NCBI RefSeq assembly: GCF_000341345.1
Contig: NC_020302.1
Coordinates: 2,212,075 to 2,276,074, forward strand
DNA length: 64,000 bases
From: Corynebacterium halotolerans YIM 70093 = DSM 44683
GTDB taxonomy: Bacteria; Actinomycetota; Actinomycetes; Mycobacteriales; Mycobacteriaceae
Direction of reading: 5' to 3'
In this document: piece by piece, positions 41,331 through 49,709 of the stretch
Position numbering within the stretch: the first letter of the stretch is position 1
Layout of the letters: each line of letters begins with the position of its first letter
Translations under genes and position numbers: made by a program
The notes under the pieces: generated by a model
The model's input: only the letters and a program-made list of their open reading frames with translations
What the model was told of the DNA's origin: nothing
Databases searched by the model: none

Positions 41331-43214
41331 GTGAACATCAGGAAATCGGCCCTGGAGGCCCGAAAAGGCTTCTGGCATCTTCGCCAGGGCGGAATTCCTC
41401 AGTTCCGGAAGTGGCTATCCCGACGGCATTTCCAGCAGGAGATGCCCAACTCCAGTGAAGGCCGAGCCTGGGATCCGATCGAGGTCGAGGACTATTCGCC
41501 TTTGCCTCGGCCGAAATCCTACGGGGATGTGAAAGTCGCGGTCATTCTCGATGACTTCTCTATGGAGGCGTGGAGCTACGAGTTCACCACCATTGCTGTC
41601 ATGCCGGATAGCTGGCCTCAGCAGATAAGCGACGACGTTGACCTGCTGCTGGTGGAGTCAGCCTGGAATGGCAACAGCGGAGCCTGGCAGTACCAGCTGA
41701 CCGGTACCTCAGCGCCGAGTAATACGTTGCAGGAGTTCGTCGAGCATTGCCGCGCGAGGGGCATCCCCACTGTCTTCTGGAACAAGGAGGACCCACCGCA
41801 CTTCGAGGATTTCCTCGACACGGCCCGGTTATTCGACGTGGTCTTCACCACCGACGTGAACAAGGTGGCCGAGTACCGGAAGGAACTGGGCCACGACCGG
41901 GTACACGTCATGAGTTTCGCGGCACAGCCCGCGATTCATAACCCTGTCCGCACGCCGGGAATCCATCAGCGGGGAGACATCGCATTCGCGGGCATGTACT
42001 TCGCGCACAAATTCCCGGAACGCCGGGAACAGATGGACCTGCTGCTCTCAGCCGCCTCGGCCGTTTCCCCGAGGATGGAACACGGGCTGACGATCTTCTC
42101 CCGGTTCGTCGGCGGGGACGAAAAGTACCAGTTCCCCGAGCCCTTCGACAGTCACGTGGTCGGCTCACTGCCCTATCAGAAGATGCTGACCGCCTACCGC
42201 GACTTCAAGGTCTTCCTGAACGTCAACTCGGTCGTCGATAGTCCGAGCATGTGTGCCCGGAGGATCTTCGAGATCACGGCCAGCGGCACTCCCGTTGTCA
42301 GCACCCCCAGTGCCGCAGTCCGCGAGTTTTTCCCGGCTGACGAGGTACCCGCCGCCTCCACGCAGCAGGAGGCGGAGTGGATGCTGCGGGCGCTGGTGAA
42401 TTCACCCCAGCTCCGCGACCGTATGGTCCACAAGGCACAGCGGCGAATCTGGGCGAACCACACTTACAGTCACCGCGCAGAGCAGGTACTGGAGGCCGCC
42501 GGAGTCGAGCACATCCCGCTGTACTCTCCGACTGTTTCCGTGATCGTCTCGACCAACCGACCGGCGCAGCTTCCCCACATTCTCGATCAGGTGGCACAGC
42601 AAGGGGAAGTCCAGGTGGAGTTGCTGATTCTCTCCCACGGCTTCGAGATCGACAGCGAGGAGCTGGATCGGGAGTGTTCGAATCGGGGGCTGGACAATGT
42701 CCGTCATTTCTCGGGTGCCGCGGAGTGGAGTCTGGGCAGATGTCTCAACACTCTCGTCGCCGAATCCAGTGGCGAGGTGATCGCAAAATTCGATGACGAT
42801 GATCTTTATGGTCCGCATTACCTGCTGGATCAGTTGAACGCCCTGCGGTACTCGGGTGCTGACGTCGTAGGTAAGGAAGCCGCCTACGCCTATCTGGAGA
42901 GCAGCGAGGTTCTACTTCTGCGCCGGCCTGAGCGCGAGCACCGGTGGACGCACTTCGTCGCCGGCCCGACGTTGATGGGCCACCGCCGGGTTTTCGAAAC
43001 CGTGCCCTTCGCTGATGTGACGCGCGGGGAAGACAGTCAGTTCCTGTCTGATGTGCTCGAGTCCGGCATGCGCATCTATTCTTCAGACCGCTTCAATTTC
43101 ATACAGGGACGCGGCCATGGGACCCACACCTGGTCCGCCACGGACGCTGAATTCCTGGCCAACGGGGTCGTGGAGTCCTTCGGCTGCAACCTCAGTCACG
43201 TCAACGTCGACTGA
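41331..43214 (+). CDS. Bifunctional glycosyltransferase: CgeB-like GT-B domain plus GT2 domain
   Basis: The product is 627 aa, starting MNIRKSALEARKGFWHLRQG, which resembles the start of the preceding protein (MKEQFDDLRKAIWHLRKGG). Residues about 65-380 match CgeB/spore-maturation type GT-B transferases: DLLLVESAWNGNSGAW, FWNKEDPPHFEDFL, DVVFTTDVN, and ARRIFEITASGTPVVSTPSA. Residues about 400-600 are a family 2 GT-A domain: VSVIVSTNRPAQLPHIL, AKFDDDDLYGPHYL (DxD) and RGEDSQFLSD (catalytic base). The order is opposite to that of the 25058 fusion. It could add two sugars, and it is likely co-transcribed with the PP-loop gene. Confidence 0.82.
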   Translation: MNIRKSALEARKGFWHLRQGGIPQFRKWLSRRHFQQEMPNSSEGRAWDPIEVEDYSPLPRPKSYGDVKVAVILDDFSMEAWSYEFTTIAVMPDSWPQQISDDVDLLLVESAWNGNSGAWQYQLTGTSAPSNTLQEFVEHCRARGIPTVFWNKEDPPHFEDFLDTARLFDVVFTTDVNKVAEYRKELGHDRVHVMSFAAQPAIHNPVRTPGIHQRGDIAFAGMYFAHKFPERREQMDLLLSAASAVSPRMEHGLTIFSRFVGGDEKYQFPEPFDSHVVGSLPYQKMLTAYRDFKVFLNVNSVVDSPSMCARRIFEITASGTPVVSTPSAAVREFFPADEVPAASTQQEAEWMLRALVNSPQLRDRMVHKAQRRIWANHTYSHRAEQVLEAAGVEHIPLYSPTVSVIVSTNRPAQLPHILDQVAQQGEVQVELLILSHGFEIDSEELDRECSNRGLDNVRHFSGAAEWSLGRCLNTLVAESSGEVIAKFDDDDLYGPHYLLDQLNALRYSGADVVGKEAAYAYLESSEVLLLRRPEREHRWTHFVAGPTLMGHRRVFETVPFADVTRGEDSQFLSDVLESGMRIYSSDRFNFIQGRGHGTHTWSATDAEFLANGVVESFGCNLSHVNVD

Positions 43215-43257
43215 GTAACCCGCTGCCTGCCGTCGGGCGGTGGCGTGAAATATCAGG

Positions 43258-44799
43258 TCAGAAGGATCCGTAGAGCTCCCTGTACCTGGTGCCGTTCATC
43301 CGCCAGGTACGGGAGCGGATCCACTGGTTCGTCTCTGAGGACAAGTCCTTCCGGTGCAGAGCGGTACTGATCCCCTTCGCCAGCGTCTCCGCATTCTCTG
43401 GTGCCACATACTCCGCGAATCCCCCGGTTACTTCCCGAAGTGCAGGCAATTCAGAGGCGACCACGGGAATACCGAGGGATTGAGCCATGAGTGGTTTGAT
43501 CGGGGTGACGGTCCTGCACACCTGGGTATCTTTGCGCGGCACGACGAAGAGGTCGAGCGCGGCGTACCACTTCCAGATCTCGTTCTGCGGCTTACGGCCG
43601 GCAAAAATGACCCGGTCATCGAGTCCCAGAGACGCGGTCAGCTCTTCCAGGGCGGGGCGAGCAGTCCCCTCCCCCACGATGAGCACCTTCGATCCCGCGG
43701 GCAGGTACTGAAGTGACTGGATCAGTGTGTCCAGGCCTTCGTAGTCGACAACCGCGGTCACCGAGCCCACCAGCGGGACATCAGGAAGTCCAAGCTCGCG
43801 GCGGATGGCGGAGCGGTCAAACTTCCTGCCGATGAACTGCTCATCGACCGCATTGGGCACAACATGGATCTTTCCAGCTTCGATTCCCCTATCAATCAGC
43901 TGTTGCTTGGAGATCTCGCTCAACGTGACCACGGCATTCGCCGCCTGCGCGTAGCGGGTCTCCTGACTGCGGGCGAGTTGATAGAACTCCGACTGTTGGG
44001 CCCGCTCCTGCAGCTCCGCGGGCTGCCGCGAAAGCCAGGTGCTCTCGAGCTCGCCACGGACTTCATAGACCCACGGAATTCCGAGGTGTTCGGCTGCCCG
44101 GGAGGTGACAATCGCGTTCTTGAAGTCTGTCGTCGTGTGCAGCACAGTTGCCCCAAAGGCCCGTGCGCGTTCGACGATCATCTCCACGGCCAGGTCGTCC
44201 CGGTCCTGGAGGCTGAGGGGATAGGACCAGGGCAGGAGTCGTTCATAGGAGATCCCCCCAATGGTTTGTGTCTCCGTGTCCGGAAACTTTCCGACCAGGA
44301 CCGGGTATGCGAGGCGGGTTACTGCGTGCACCGGTATGCCCGTCTGCTGAATTGCTTTCAGCACGTTATGTGAGCGCAGGGTGTAGCCGGAGTGGGTGTA
44401 CGGCAGGCTGTTGGTCAGTACGTGGAGCACGCGGTGCTCGGGTGGGGCGGCGGTCGAACTCTGCGCGACCGGTGCCGGCGGTTGCACGCGGAGTTGTTCC
44501 AGCCGCTCCCTGGTGCGCTGGGCGAGGTGCCGATCGGATCTGGATGCCTTGCCGCCCTGGGCGTCGATAAGCGCAATGCCCTCACTGAGCTCGCCCCGGT
44601 TGGTGATCTCGCGGGCAGGGGTCTGAGCCGGAGCAATTCTGGACAGCGGTGCGGACGGAATCCGTGACAGCACCGGATTGTCAGAGGTGCGGATCCGCTC
44701 GCTGAGCTTGGCCAGAAACCCTGACAGGTCTTCCGTGACGAGTCGGGCGGAAGCCGTGACGAGAAGCGACAGAATGCGGAGTGTAAAGAGCGGATTCAT
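43258..44799 (-). CDS. Glycosyltransferase family 4 protein
   Basis: The product is 513 aa from ATG 44799, whose ATG overlaps the upstream gene's stop (TGATG). An N-terminal region of about 125 residues with a short hydrophobic stretch (RILSLLVTASARLV) precedes the GT-B domain. HVLTNSLPYTHSGYTLRSHN starts the acceptor half; VPLVGSVTAVVDYEGLDTLI and KVLIVGEGTARPALEEL form the donor half; FVVPRKDTQVCRTVTPIKPL with MAQSLGIPVVASELPALREV is the EX7E region. The enzyme uses a nucleotide sugar. The long N-terminus is an uncommon extension. Leftward, second gene of a pair with the next. Confidence 0.85.
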   Translation of the reverse strand: MNPLFTLRILSLLVTASARLVTEDLSGFLAKLSERIRTSDNPVLSRIPSAPLSRIAPAQTPAREITNRGELSEGIALIDAQGGKASRSDRHLAQRTRERLEQLRVQPPAPVAQSSTAAPPEHRVLHVLTNSLPYTHSGYTLRSHNVLKAIQQTGIPVHAVTRLAYPVLVGKFPDTETQTIGGISYERLLPWSYPLSLQDRDDLAVEMIVERARAFGATVLHTTTDFKNAIVTSRAAEHLGIPWVYEVRGELESTWLSRQPAELQERAQQSEFYQLARSQETRYAQAANAVVTLSEISKQQLIDRGIEAGKIHVVPNAVDEQFIGRKFDRSAIRRELGLPDVPLVGSVTAVVDYEGLDTLIQSLQYLPAGSKVLIVGEGTARPALEELTASLGLDDRVIFAGRKPQNEIWKWYAALDLFVVPRKDTQVCRTVTPIKPLMAQSLGIPVVASELPALREVTGGFAEYVAPENAETLAKGISTALHRKDLSSETNQWIRSRTWRMNGTRYRELYGSF

Positions 44800-46100
44800 C
44801 AGCGCCCGCCCACTTCCTCCACCAGTTCGAGCAGGCGGGGCGGCGCAATCTCTTCCCGTTCTTGCTTGACCCATTCGGGACCGTCACCGGTGATGGTCAA
44901 CCGCGACCGATCCCGGGCCAGTGCAATCCACAGGTCCGCGAGTGCCCGGGGATCGTCCGGAGGGACGACATCGCCGGCCCGCCGGGAGCGGATGATGTCC
45001 GCGGCCTCGCCCTTCACGACCCCCGAGATGTGCAGCCGGGCCACCATCAGCTCATAGGTCTTGGAGGGAACCGCGCGCTTCAGGGGTTCCCAGTCCGTCA
45101 GGTGAACCAGCGCGGTGTCCGCCCACTCGTAGTAGTCGTCGAGCTTGTCGGCGGGCTGGCGCCCCTCGATGGAGACGTTAGTGTCTGTGGCTCTGGCGGT
45201 CTCTGTGAGAGCTTCCCGGGCCGCACCGGCGCCAACCAGGCGCAGATGAATCCGCACACCGGCCTCCTCAGCCAGGCGGGCAGCTTCCACGGCGTTGGCC
45301 AGATTCTGCGCACGCCCCAGAGTCCCGGCGTAAAGAACCTTCAGCTCCCCGCAGGGCCCTTCATCCACCTGTTCGGCCCTGTAGTCCGTCTCGGGCGGAA
45401 AAACGTTGCGGACGGTGACGATCTTCGGCGCGTTGCCGCGGGTCTGAATTTCGGGGCGCTCACAGAGGTCGCACTGGAGGTGGCTGGACGTTACCGACAG
45501 GCCTGCGGCGCCCTTCAACACCTTGTGCAGCGCCAGACGGGTCCCCGCGCTCAGCACCTGGAATGGTCCCTTCGTCAGAATCCGCTCCCGGAGGGAACGT
45601 TTGCCGGTGCTTTTGTTCCACTCCTCGGACTGATCAAGCAGATCGGGCCAGGCGTCACGAAGATCAATCACGTAGGGGCACTTCAGAATGCGGGCGGAAA
45701 GACCCGCAACCACAGCGGTGGGAAGGGCAGGCACTGTTCCGATAACCAGATCTGGCCGGTAGCCCTTCAGTACCCCGGGACGCTTGAGAACAACCCACAG
45801 TGCTCCCAGTGCAACCGTCGCCTGGTTCATTATCCGCTGGGTCAGAGAGGCCCCCGAGGGAACGAAACCACTGCGGATGATCCGCTCGCCCGAGGGTCCC
45901 GGATCGGACTCGAAGGACGATGAGTACTGGCGCTCGCTCCACCACTGCCGCAGCTCCACCTTGCGCTGGTAGTGCGGAGGAGGCGCAATCACAGTCACTT
46001 CGTGTCCCGCGTCCACGAGAATCCTGGACAACCATGTCCACCGACGCTGCGGCACCCCGTTCTCGGGGTGCCAGTACTGGGAGAGAATCAGTATCTTCAC
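44799..46100 (-). CDS. Glycosyltransferase family 4 protein (WbuB-like)
   Basis: The product is 433 aa from GTG 46100 (MKILILSQYWHPENGVPQRR). The opening matches WbuB-type GT4 enzymes, with RRWTWLSRILVDAGHEVTVI next. Other motifs: PDLVIGTVPALPTAVVAGLS, CPYVIDLRDAWPDLLDQSEE, KVLYAGTLGRAQNLANAVEA (donor half) and ALVHLTDWEPLKRAVPSKTYELMV (EX7E). WbuB-like enzymes often transfer L-fucosamine or a similar amino sugar. First of a leftward pair. It is the right edge of the polysaccharide island; the tRNA at 46263 follows on its upstream side. Confidence 0.87.
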   Translation of the reverse strand: MKILILSQYWHPENGVPQRRWTWLSRILVDAGHEVTVIAPPPHYQRKVELRQWWSERQYSSSFESDPGPSGERIIRSGFVPSGASLTQRIMNQATVALGALWVVLKRPGVLKGYRPDLVIGTVPALPTAVVAGLSARILKCPYVIDLRDAWPDLLDQSEEWNKSTGKRSLRERILTKGPFQVLSAGTRLALHKVLKGAAGLSVTSSHLQCDLCERPEIQTRGNAPKIVTVRNVFPPETDYRAEQVDEGPCGELKVLYAGTLGRAQNLANAVEAARLAEEAGVRIHLRLVGAGAAREALTETARATDTNVSIEGRQPADKLDDYYEWADTALVHLTDWEPLKRAVPSKTYELMVARLHISGVVKGEAADIIRSRRAGDVVPPDDPRALADLWIALARDRSRLTITGDGPEWVKQEREEIAPPRLLELVEEVGGR

Positions 46101-46262
46101 CGGGTCAGCGCCACCTTCAGAGTATTTTCGCAGCGGACCGTACGGAGGAAGGAACCGCAAACCTTAACGCTGAAAAACGGTAGCACGAGAGAATCCACAA
46201 ATGCGGGAGCATATCCCCTGCTCAGTGGCATTTTAGCCTTTTCTACGGTGCAACTTATCTGT

Positions 46263-46335
46263 GGGGCCAGCGGGGCTCGAACCCGCGACCAGCGGATTAT
46301 GAGTCCGCGGCTCTAACCGACTGAGCTATAGCCCC
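46263..46335 (-). tRNA. tRNA with CAT anticodon, probably Ile2 (lysidine type)
   Basis: A full cloverleaf reads on the minus strand: acceptor GGGGCTA pairing with TGGCCCC, D-arm TAGCTCAGTCGGTTAGA, anticodon loop CTCATAA (CAT) and T-arm GGGTTCGAGCCCC. A CAT anticodon belongs to Met or to the tRNA-Ile whose C34 becomes lysidine. The ACTCATAATCCGCTGGTCG segment resembles tRNA-Ile2, and the acceptor does not show the initiator's mismatched first pair, so elongator Met remains the only alternative. Confidence 0.9.
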
Positions 46336-46523
46336 TTCTGCGTTGCCAATGACCACAGCCACGACAACTTGTTCAGTATATCCGGCTTCCTCCCTGCCCT
46401 TTGAATCACCTGCCGTTGCAGCTGTTTCAGTCTTGTGCCACCGGCTGGAGACTTCTGAGGGAAGCTTCATCTCCCGGCCGTTGCGATGGCGAGAACCGTC
46501 TGTTTCCGTTTGAGTGGAGGAAT

Positions 46524-48251
46524 ATGTTCCCTTCCTTTTCAAGCAGTGCCGTCTCTCGCCGTCGTCTTTTGCAGTCCTCCCTCGTCGGTGGTGCCGCCGC
46601 TGCTTCCGCGTTCGGGAGGGGCGACGTTGCTCAGGCGCAAAGCTCGAGCAGTGCGCCCGCCGCCGTCCCGGTCGAGCCGCCGGCCGGCACCCTGCCGTTC
46701 CTCCACGGCGTCGCGTCCGGGGATCCCCTACCGAATTCGGTGGTGCTGTGGACCCGGGTGACCCCTTCGGCGGACGCGGTTCCGGGATCCGGTCTGGGTG
46801 CGGCGACCACCATCAAGTGGGAGGTGGCGCTGGACGCGGGCTTCCGGGACGTCGTCAAGCAGGGTGAGGCCGTCGCTTCCGCCGACCGTGACCATACTGT
46901 TCACGTCGACCCGTGGGATCTGGCGGCGGACACCGTGTACTTCTACCGCTTCGCGGTCGTCGACGGGGAGTTCGCAGGCCATGTCTCCCCCACCGGCCGC
47001 ACGAGAACGGCCCCGGACTTCGACGCCTCGCCCGAGCAGCTGAACCTCGCGGTCGCCTCCTGTGCCAACTGGGAGTCGGGGTTCTTTTCCGCGTACACGG
47101 ACATCGCCAATCGGGCGCAGGCCGGCGACCTGGACCTGCTGGTCTTCCTCGGCGACTACATCTACGAGTATGGTACCGGCGAGGCCGCGGGACCACACGG
47201 CCCCTTCCGCATCCATGAGCCCGCCTGGGAGACCGTCACCCTGCAGGACTACCGGATGCGCCACGGTCGCTACCGTACCGACCCCGAGCTGCAGGCCGCG
47301 CACACCGCCCTGCCCTGGGTGGTGGTGTGGGACGACCACGAGACCGCCGACAACTCCTGGCGCGGGGGCGCGCAGAACCACTCCCCCGCCGAGGGCGACT
47401 GGCTGACGCGCCGTAATGCGGCCCTGCGGGCCTACTTCGAGTGGCTGCCCGTCCGCGCGACCTCCCCGTCCGAGGAGGGGCACATCTACCGTTCGCTGCG
47501 CTTCGGCGACCTGGTCGAGCTGACCATGATGGATCTGCGCACCTACCGTGATCAGCAGGCGAGGTGGGCGGTGGGCGCTATTGGTGACGAGGGGCGGACG
47601 ATGATGGGCTCCGAGCAGTTCGAGTGGCTGCGGCGCAAGATCGAGACCTCTTCCGCTCATTGGAATGTGATGGGTAGCTCGGTGATGGTTGCGCCCCTGA
47701 ACCTGATCACCCTGCAGCAGAACGAGCAGACGAGTTCGGTGGCGGACTTCCTCGGTTCGCACGCATCGGGAGTCCCCTTGAACCCCGATCAGTGGGACGG
47801 GTACACGGCTGACCGTGTGCGACTGTTGGACGTGCTCGAGGCGCACGGCTCAAACGTGCTGTTCTTGAGCGGCGATATCCACACGGAATGGGCCAATTCG
47901 CTGTGGCACGGCGGCCGGGAGATCGGTGTGGAGCTGGTATGCAGTTCCGTGTCCGCACCAAATGTGGACGAGCAGCTCGGACTGCCGGCCGACAACGCTG
48001 TCTCCCACCTGGCGGAGCAGCTGGTGCGCGACGCCAACCCGCACGTGCGCCACGTGGACCTGGACTCACACGGCTACTCGATCGCGCGCGTGCGGCGGGA
48101 CGAGGTGCAGATGCACTGGCTGCGGGTGGATGACGTGGAAGTGCAGGGGGCGGCGGTGAGGGAGGCTGTGGGGTTGGTGTGGCGGGCTGGGGGAGGGCCC
48201 CCGAGTAAGCTTCCTGTGACTGACAGGTTGCAGGGACTTAACCAGCAATAA
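46524..48251 (+). CDS. phoD: Tat-exported PhoD-type alkaline phosphatase
   Basis: The product is 575 aa from ATG 46524, with TGGAGG 4-9 bases before it. Residues 1-40 are a Tat signal (SRRRLLQSSL at 11-20, Ala-rich core, AQAQ cleavage). The PhoD N-domain (LPFLHGVASGDPLPNSVVLW) and metal-binding motifs follow: LVFLGDYIYEYG (about 205-216), VVWDDHETADNSWRGG (about 270) and LSGDIHTEWAN (about 450). PhoD enzymes are Ca/Fe-dependent phosphodiesterase-phosphatases outside the cell, so with PhoX the strain carries two phosphate-scavenging enzymes. The region downstream changes to A/T-rich DNA. Confidence 0.92.
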   Translation: MFPSFSSSAVSRRRLLQSSLVGGAAAASAFGRGDVAQAQSSSSAPAAVPVEPPAGTLPFLHGVASGDPLPNSVVLWTRVTPSADAVPGSGLGAATTIKWEVALDAGFRDVVKQGEAVASADRDHTVHVDPWDLAADTVYFYRFAVVDGEFAGHVSPTGRTRTAPDFDASPEQLNLAVASCANWESGFFSAYTDIANRAQAGDLDLLVFLGDYIYEYGTGEAAGPHGPFRIHEPAWETVTLQDYRMRHGRYRTDPELQAAHTALPWVVVWDDHETADNSWRGGAQNHSPAEGDWLTRRNAALRAYFEWLPVRATSPSEEGHIYRSLRFGDLVELTMMDLRTYRDQQARWAVGAIGDEGRTMMGSEQFEWLRRKIETSSAHWNVMGSSVMVAPLNLITLQQNEQTSSVADFLGSHASGVPLNPDQWDGYTADRVRLLDVLEAHGSNVLFLSGDIHTEWANSLWHGGREIGVELVCSSVSAPNVDEQLGLPADNAVSHLAEQLVRDANPHVRHVDLDSHGYSIARVRRDEVQMHWLRVDDVEVQGAAVREAVGLVWRAGGGPPSKLPVTDRLQGLNQQ

Positions 48252-48270
48252 CCGCGCGCAAGGGAAGAAA

Positions 48271-48858
48271 TTGGATTTCAGCAACCTCGATTGGGGAAAC
48301 GTCCCCTCTTGGATAGCAGCAATTTTTGCTGTACCGGCAGTAGCCGTTGCTGCATTTCAAGTGCATCAAGCAGCTAAGCAAAATCGAATGGCCGCTGAGC
48401 AACAGGAGGACAGCTTACGACCAGTAGTGATCGCTACGATTGAGCCTGTTCCTGAGGTCTTCCAATTCATGAATTTCCATATCCGGAATGTTGGACTTGG
48501 GCCAGCCTACGGCATCAAACTCGATTTTATTGAGAAGCCTGACCTCTCCGGATATGGAGTTGAGCGTCCGTTCTGGGAAGCTTCATTCGCCAAAAACGGC
48601 ATCTCAGTTCTGGGCCCCGGCCAAGATTTAAAAACCACGGCCGATTTTGCCATCGACAGGGCAAAAGACAAGACGCTTGTCAATTATGGCGTTGTCCGGA
48701 TTTCCTATAGTTCCGTAACCGGGAAAAGCTTTACCGATGAGTTTGTCCTCGATATGGGATCCCTGGAAGGCGCTACTCGAATATCCATCGGAACCGTTCA
48801 TGACCTCAACAAGAACCTAGCCGAGATACGAAAAATCTTGCAGAAGCGTCCCGAATGA
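48271..48858 (+). CDS. Small uncharacterised protein with one membrane helix
   Basis: The product is 195 aa from TTG 48271, which has AGGGAAGAA just upstream; an ATG is not available near that site. NLDWGNVPSWIAAIFAVPAVAVAAFQ is a short outside end and one membrane helix, followed by a cytoplasmic part with QAAKQNRMAAEQQEDSLRPV. The rest is beta-rich (NFHIRNVGLGPAYGIKLDFI and VNYGVVRISYSSVTGKSFTD), as in immunoglobulin-like or CARDB-type domains. The gene is A/T-rich against phoD and may be a recent acquisition. Confidence 0.7.
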   Translation: MDFSNLDWGNVPSWIAAIFAVPAVAVAAFQVHQAAKQNRMAAEQQEDSLRPVVIATIEPVPEVFQFMNFHIRNVGLGPAYGIKLDFIEKPDLSGYGVERPFWEASFAKNGISVLGPGQDLKTTADFAIDRAKDKTLVNYGVVRISYSSVTGKSFTDEFVLDMGSLEGATRISIGTVHDLNKNLAEIRKILQKRPE

Positions 48859-49042
48859 TGAAATAGGTGCCCACATTCGACCATGGACGAGTCAGTGCGG
48901 CCCAACATTTCATAGCGCAACAGTCTCTCAGCAACCGCCCAAAAGGCTCTACACCAGCAGATTTGCCCTTCGAGGATGTCCGCTTATATAGTTATGTCTC
49001 GTTGCACGGCAGAGCGAGAGCAAAGCCGCGAGCACAACTTAA
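48859..49042. other. Intergenic region upstream of tRNA-Asn
   Basis: 184 bases with no gene. TATAGT at 48988-48993 is -10-like and could belong to the tRNA promoter. No terminator for the preceding gene is clear. Confidence 0.35.
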
Positions 49043-49115
49043 TCCCCCATAGCTCAGTTGGCAGAGCATTCGACTGTTAATCGAAGGGTCACTGGTTCGA
49101 GCCCAGTTGGGGGAG
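49043..49115 (+). tRNA. tRNA-Asn (GTT)
   Basis: Cloverleaf on the plus strand: acceptor TCCCCCA with TGGGGGA, D-arm TAGCTCAGTTGGCAGAGCA, anticodon loop CTGTTAA (anticodon GTT, Asn) and T-arm CTGGTTCGAGCCCAG. No CCA is encoded. A strong terminator follows, and a tyrosine integrase gene lies about 600 bases downstream. Confidence 0.95.
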
Positions 49116-49125
49116 CAAATCCGAA

Positions 49126-49151
49126 AGCCGGTCCGCAAGGGCCGGTTTTTT
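49126..49151 (+). terminator. Intrinsic terminator after tRNA-Asn
   Basis: Stem AGCCGGTCC (49126-49134) pairs with GGGCCGGTT (49139-49147) with one G-U and a GCAA loop, followed by TTTTTT (49146-49151). A classic rho-independent terminator 10 bases past the tRNA. Confidence 0.88.
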
Positions 49152-49340
49152 CGTATTCTAGTACTCGGCGAACCATCTTCCCTCTCCCAGCCAAACGGCC
49201 CCAGCCTGTCCGCATTTCTTTTGCCTTTCCAATCCCTTACACTCCTCATTCTGACATATGGCACTTCATAGTGCAATGGCTTTCAGTATTTTCTTCTCCG
49301 GTTGGAGCAACACCAAGTGCGAGGTGACACAATTTCCGTC
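49152..49340. other. Intergenic region upstream of the small HTH gene
   Basis: About 190 bases with mixed composition. GGTGACACAATTTCCGTC precedes the ATG at 49341. No gene is supported, and I did not find a second copy of the tRNA-Asn 3' end here that would mark an attachment site. Confidence 0.35.
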
Positions 49341-49664
49341 ATGAATGCGCAAGGGTGGTTGAACCGGGTCACAGACGGCGACGCGGTCAACGCGGTAGCT
49401 GTGAACGCTGATATTTCTCCGGCGACCCTGTTCAGGCAGGTCAAAAAGGACGGCATCTCGGCCGAGAACGTCATCGCCATCTGCCGGGCATACGGACATC
49501 CCCCCGTCTCTGGGCTGGTGGAGACCGGCTACCTCACCGCCACCGAAACCGGGGACCCAGCCCTCGGTGGCACCCTTCAGAATGCGACCGACAAGCAGCT
49601 CCTCGAAGAGATCGCCGGGAGGCTCGAAGGCAGCCACACAAATGACCCAGCTGACGGTGACTGA
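49341..49664 (+). CDS. Small helix-turn-helix protein, probable element regulator
   Basis: The product is 107 aa from ATG 49341 (MNAQGWLNRVTDGDAVNAVA). NADISPATLFRQVKKDGISAENVIAICRAYG has the shape of a lambda-type HTH: a short helix, turn, and a recognition helix with LFRQVK. The C-terminal half is acidic. It faces the integrase gene tail to tail, with 45 bases between. Such small HTH proteins often regulate integrated elements. It has no phage repressor catalytic motif. Confidence 0.65.
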   Translation: MNAQGWLNRVTDGDAVNAVAVNADISPATLFRQVKKDGISAENVIAICRAYGHPPVSGLVETGYLTATETGDPALGGTLQNATDKQLLEEIAGRLEGSHTNDPADGD

Positions 49665-49709
49665 CACGCTTGCATTGGTCGCCTGTCCCACGGCGCCCCT
49701 GCCACCCTC

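Noticed and set aside
46263..46335. Initiator tRNA-fMet
   Set aside because: The first acceptor pair is a normal G-C and the stem lacks initiator features; the anticodon-arm sequence is closer to tRNA-Ile2.
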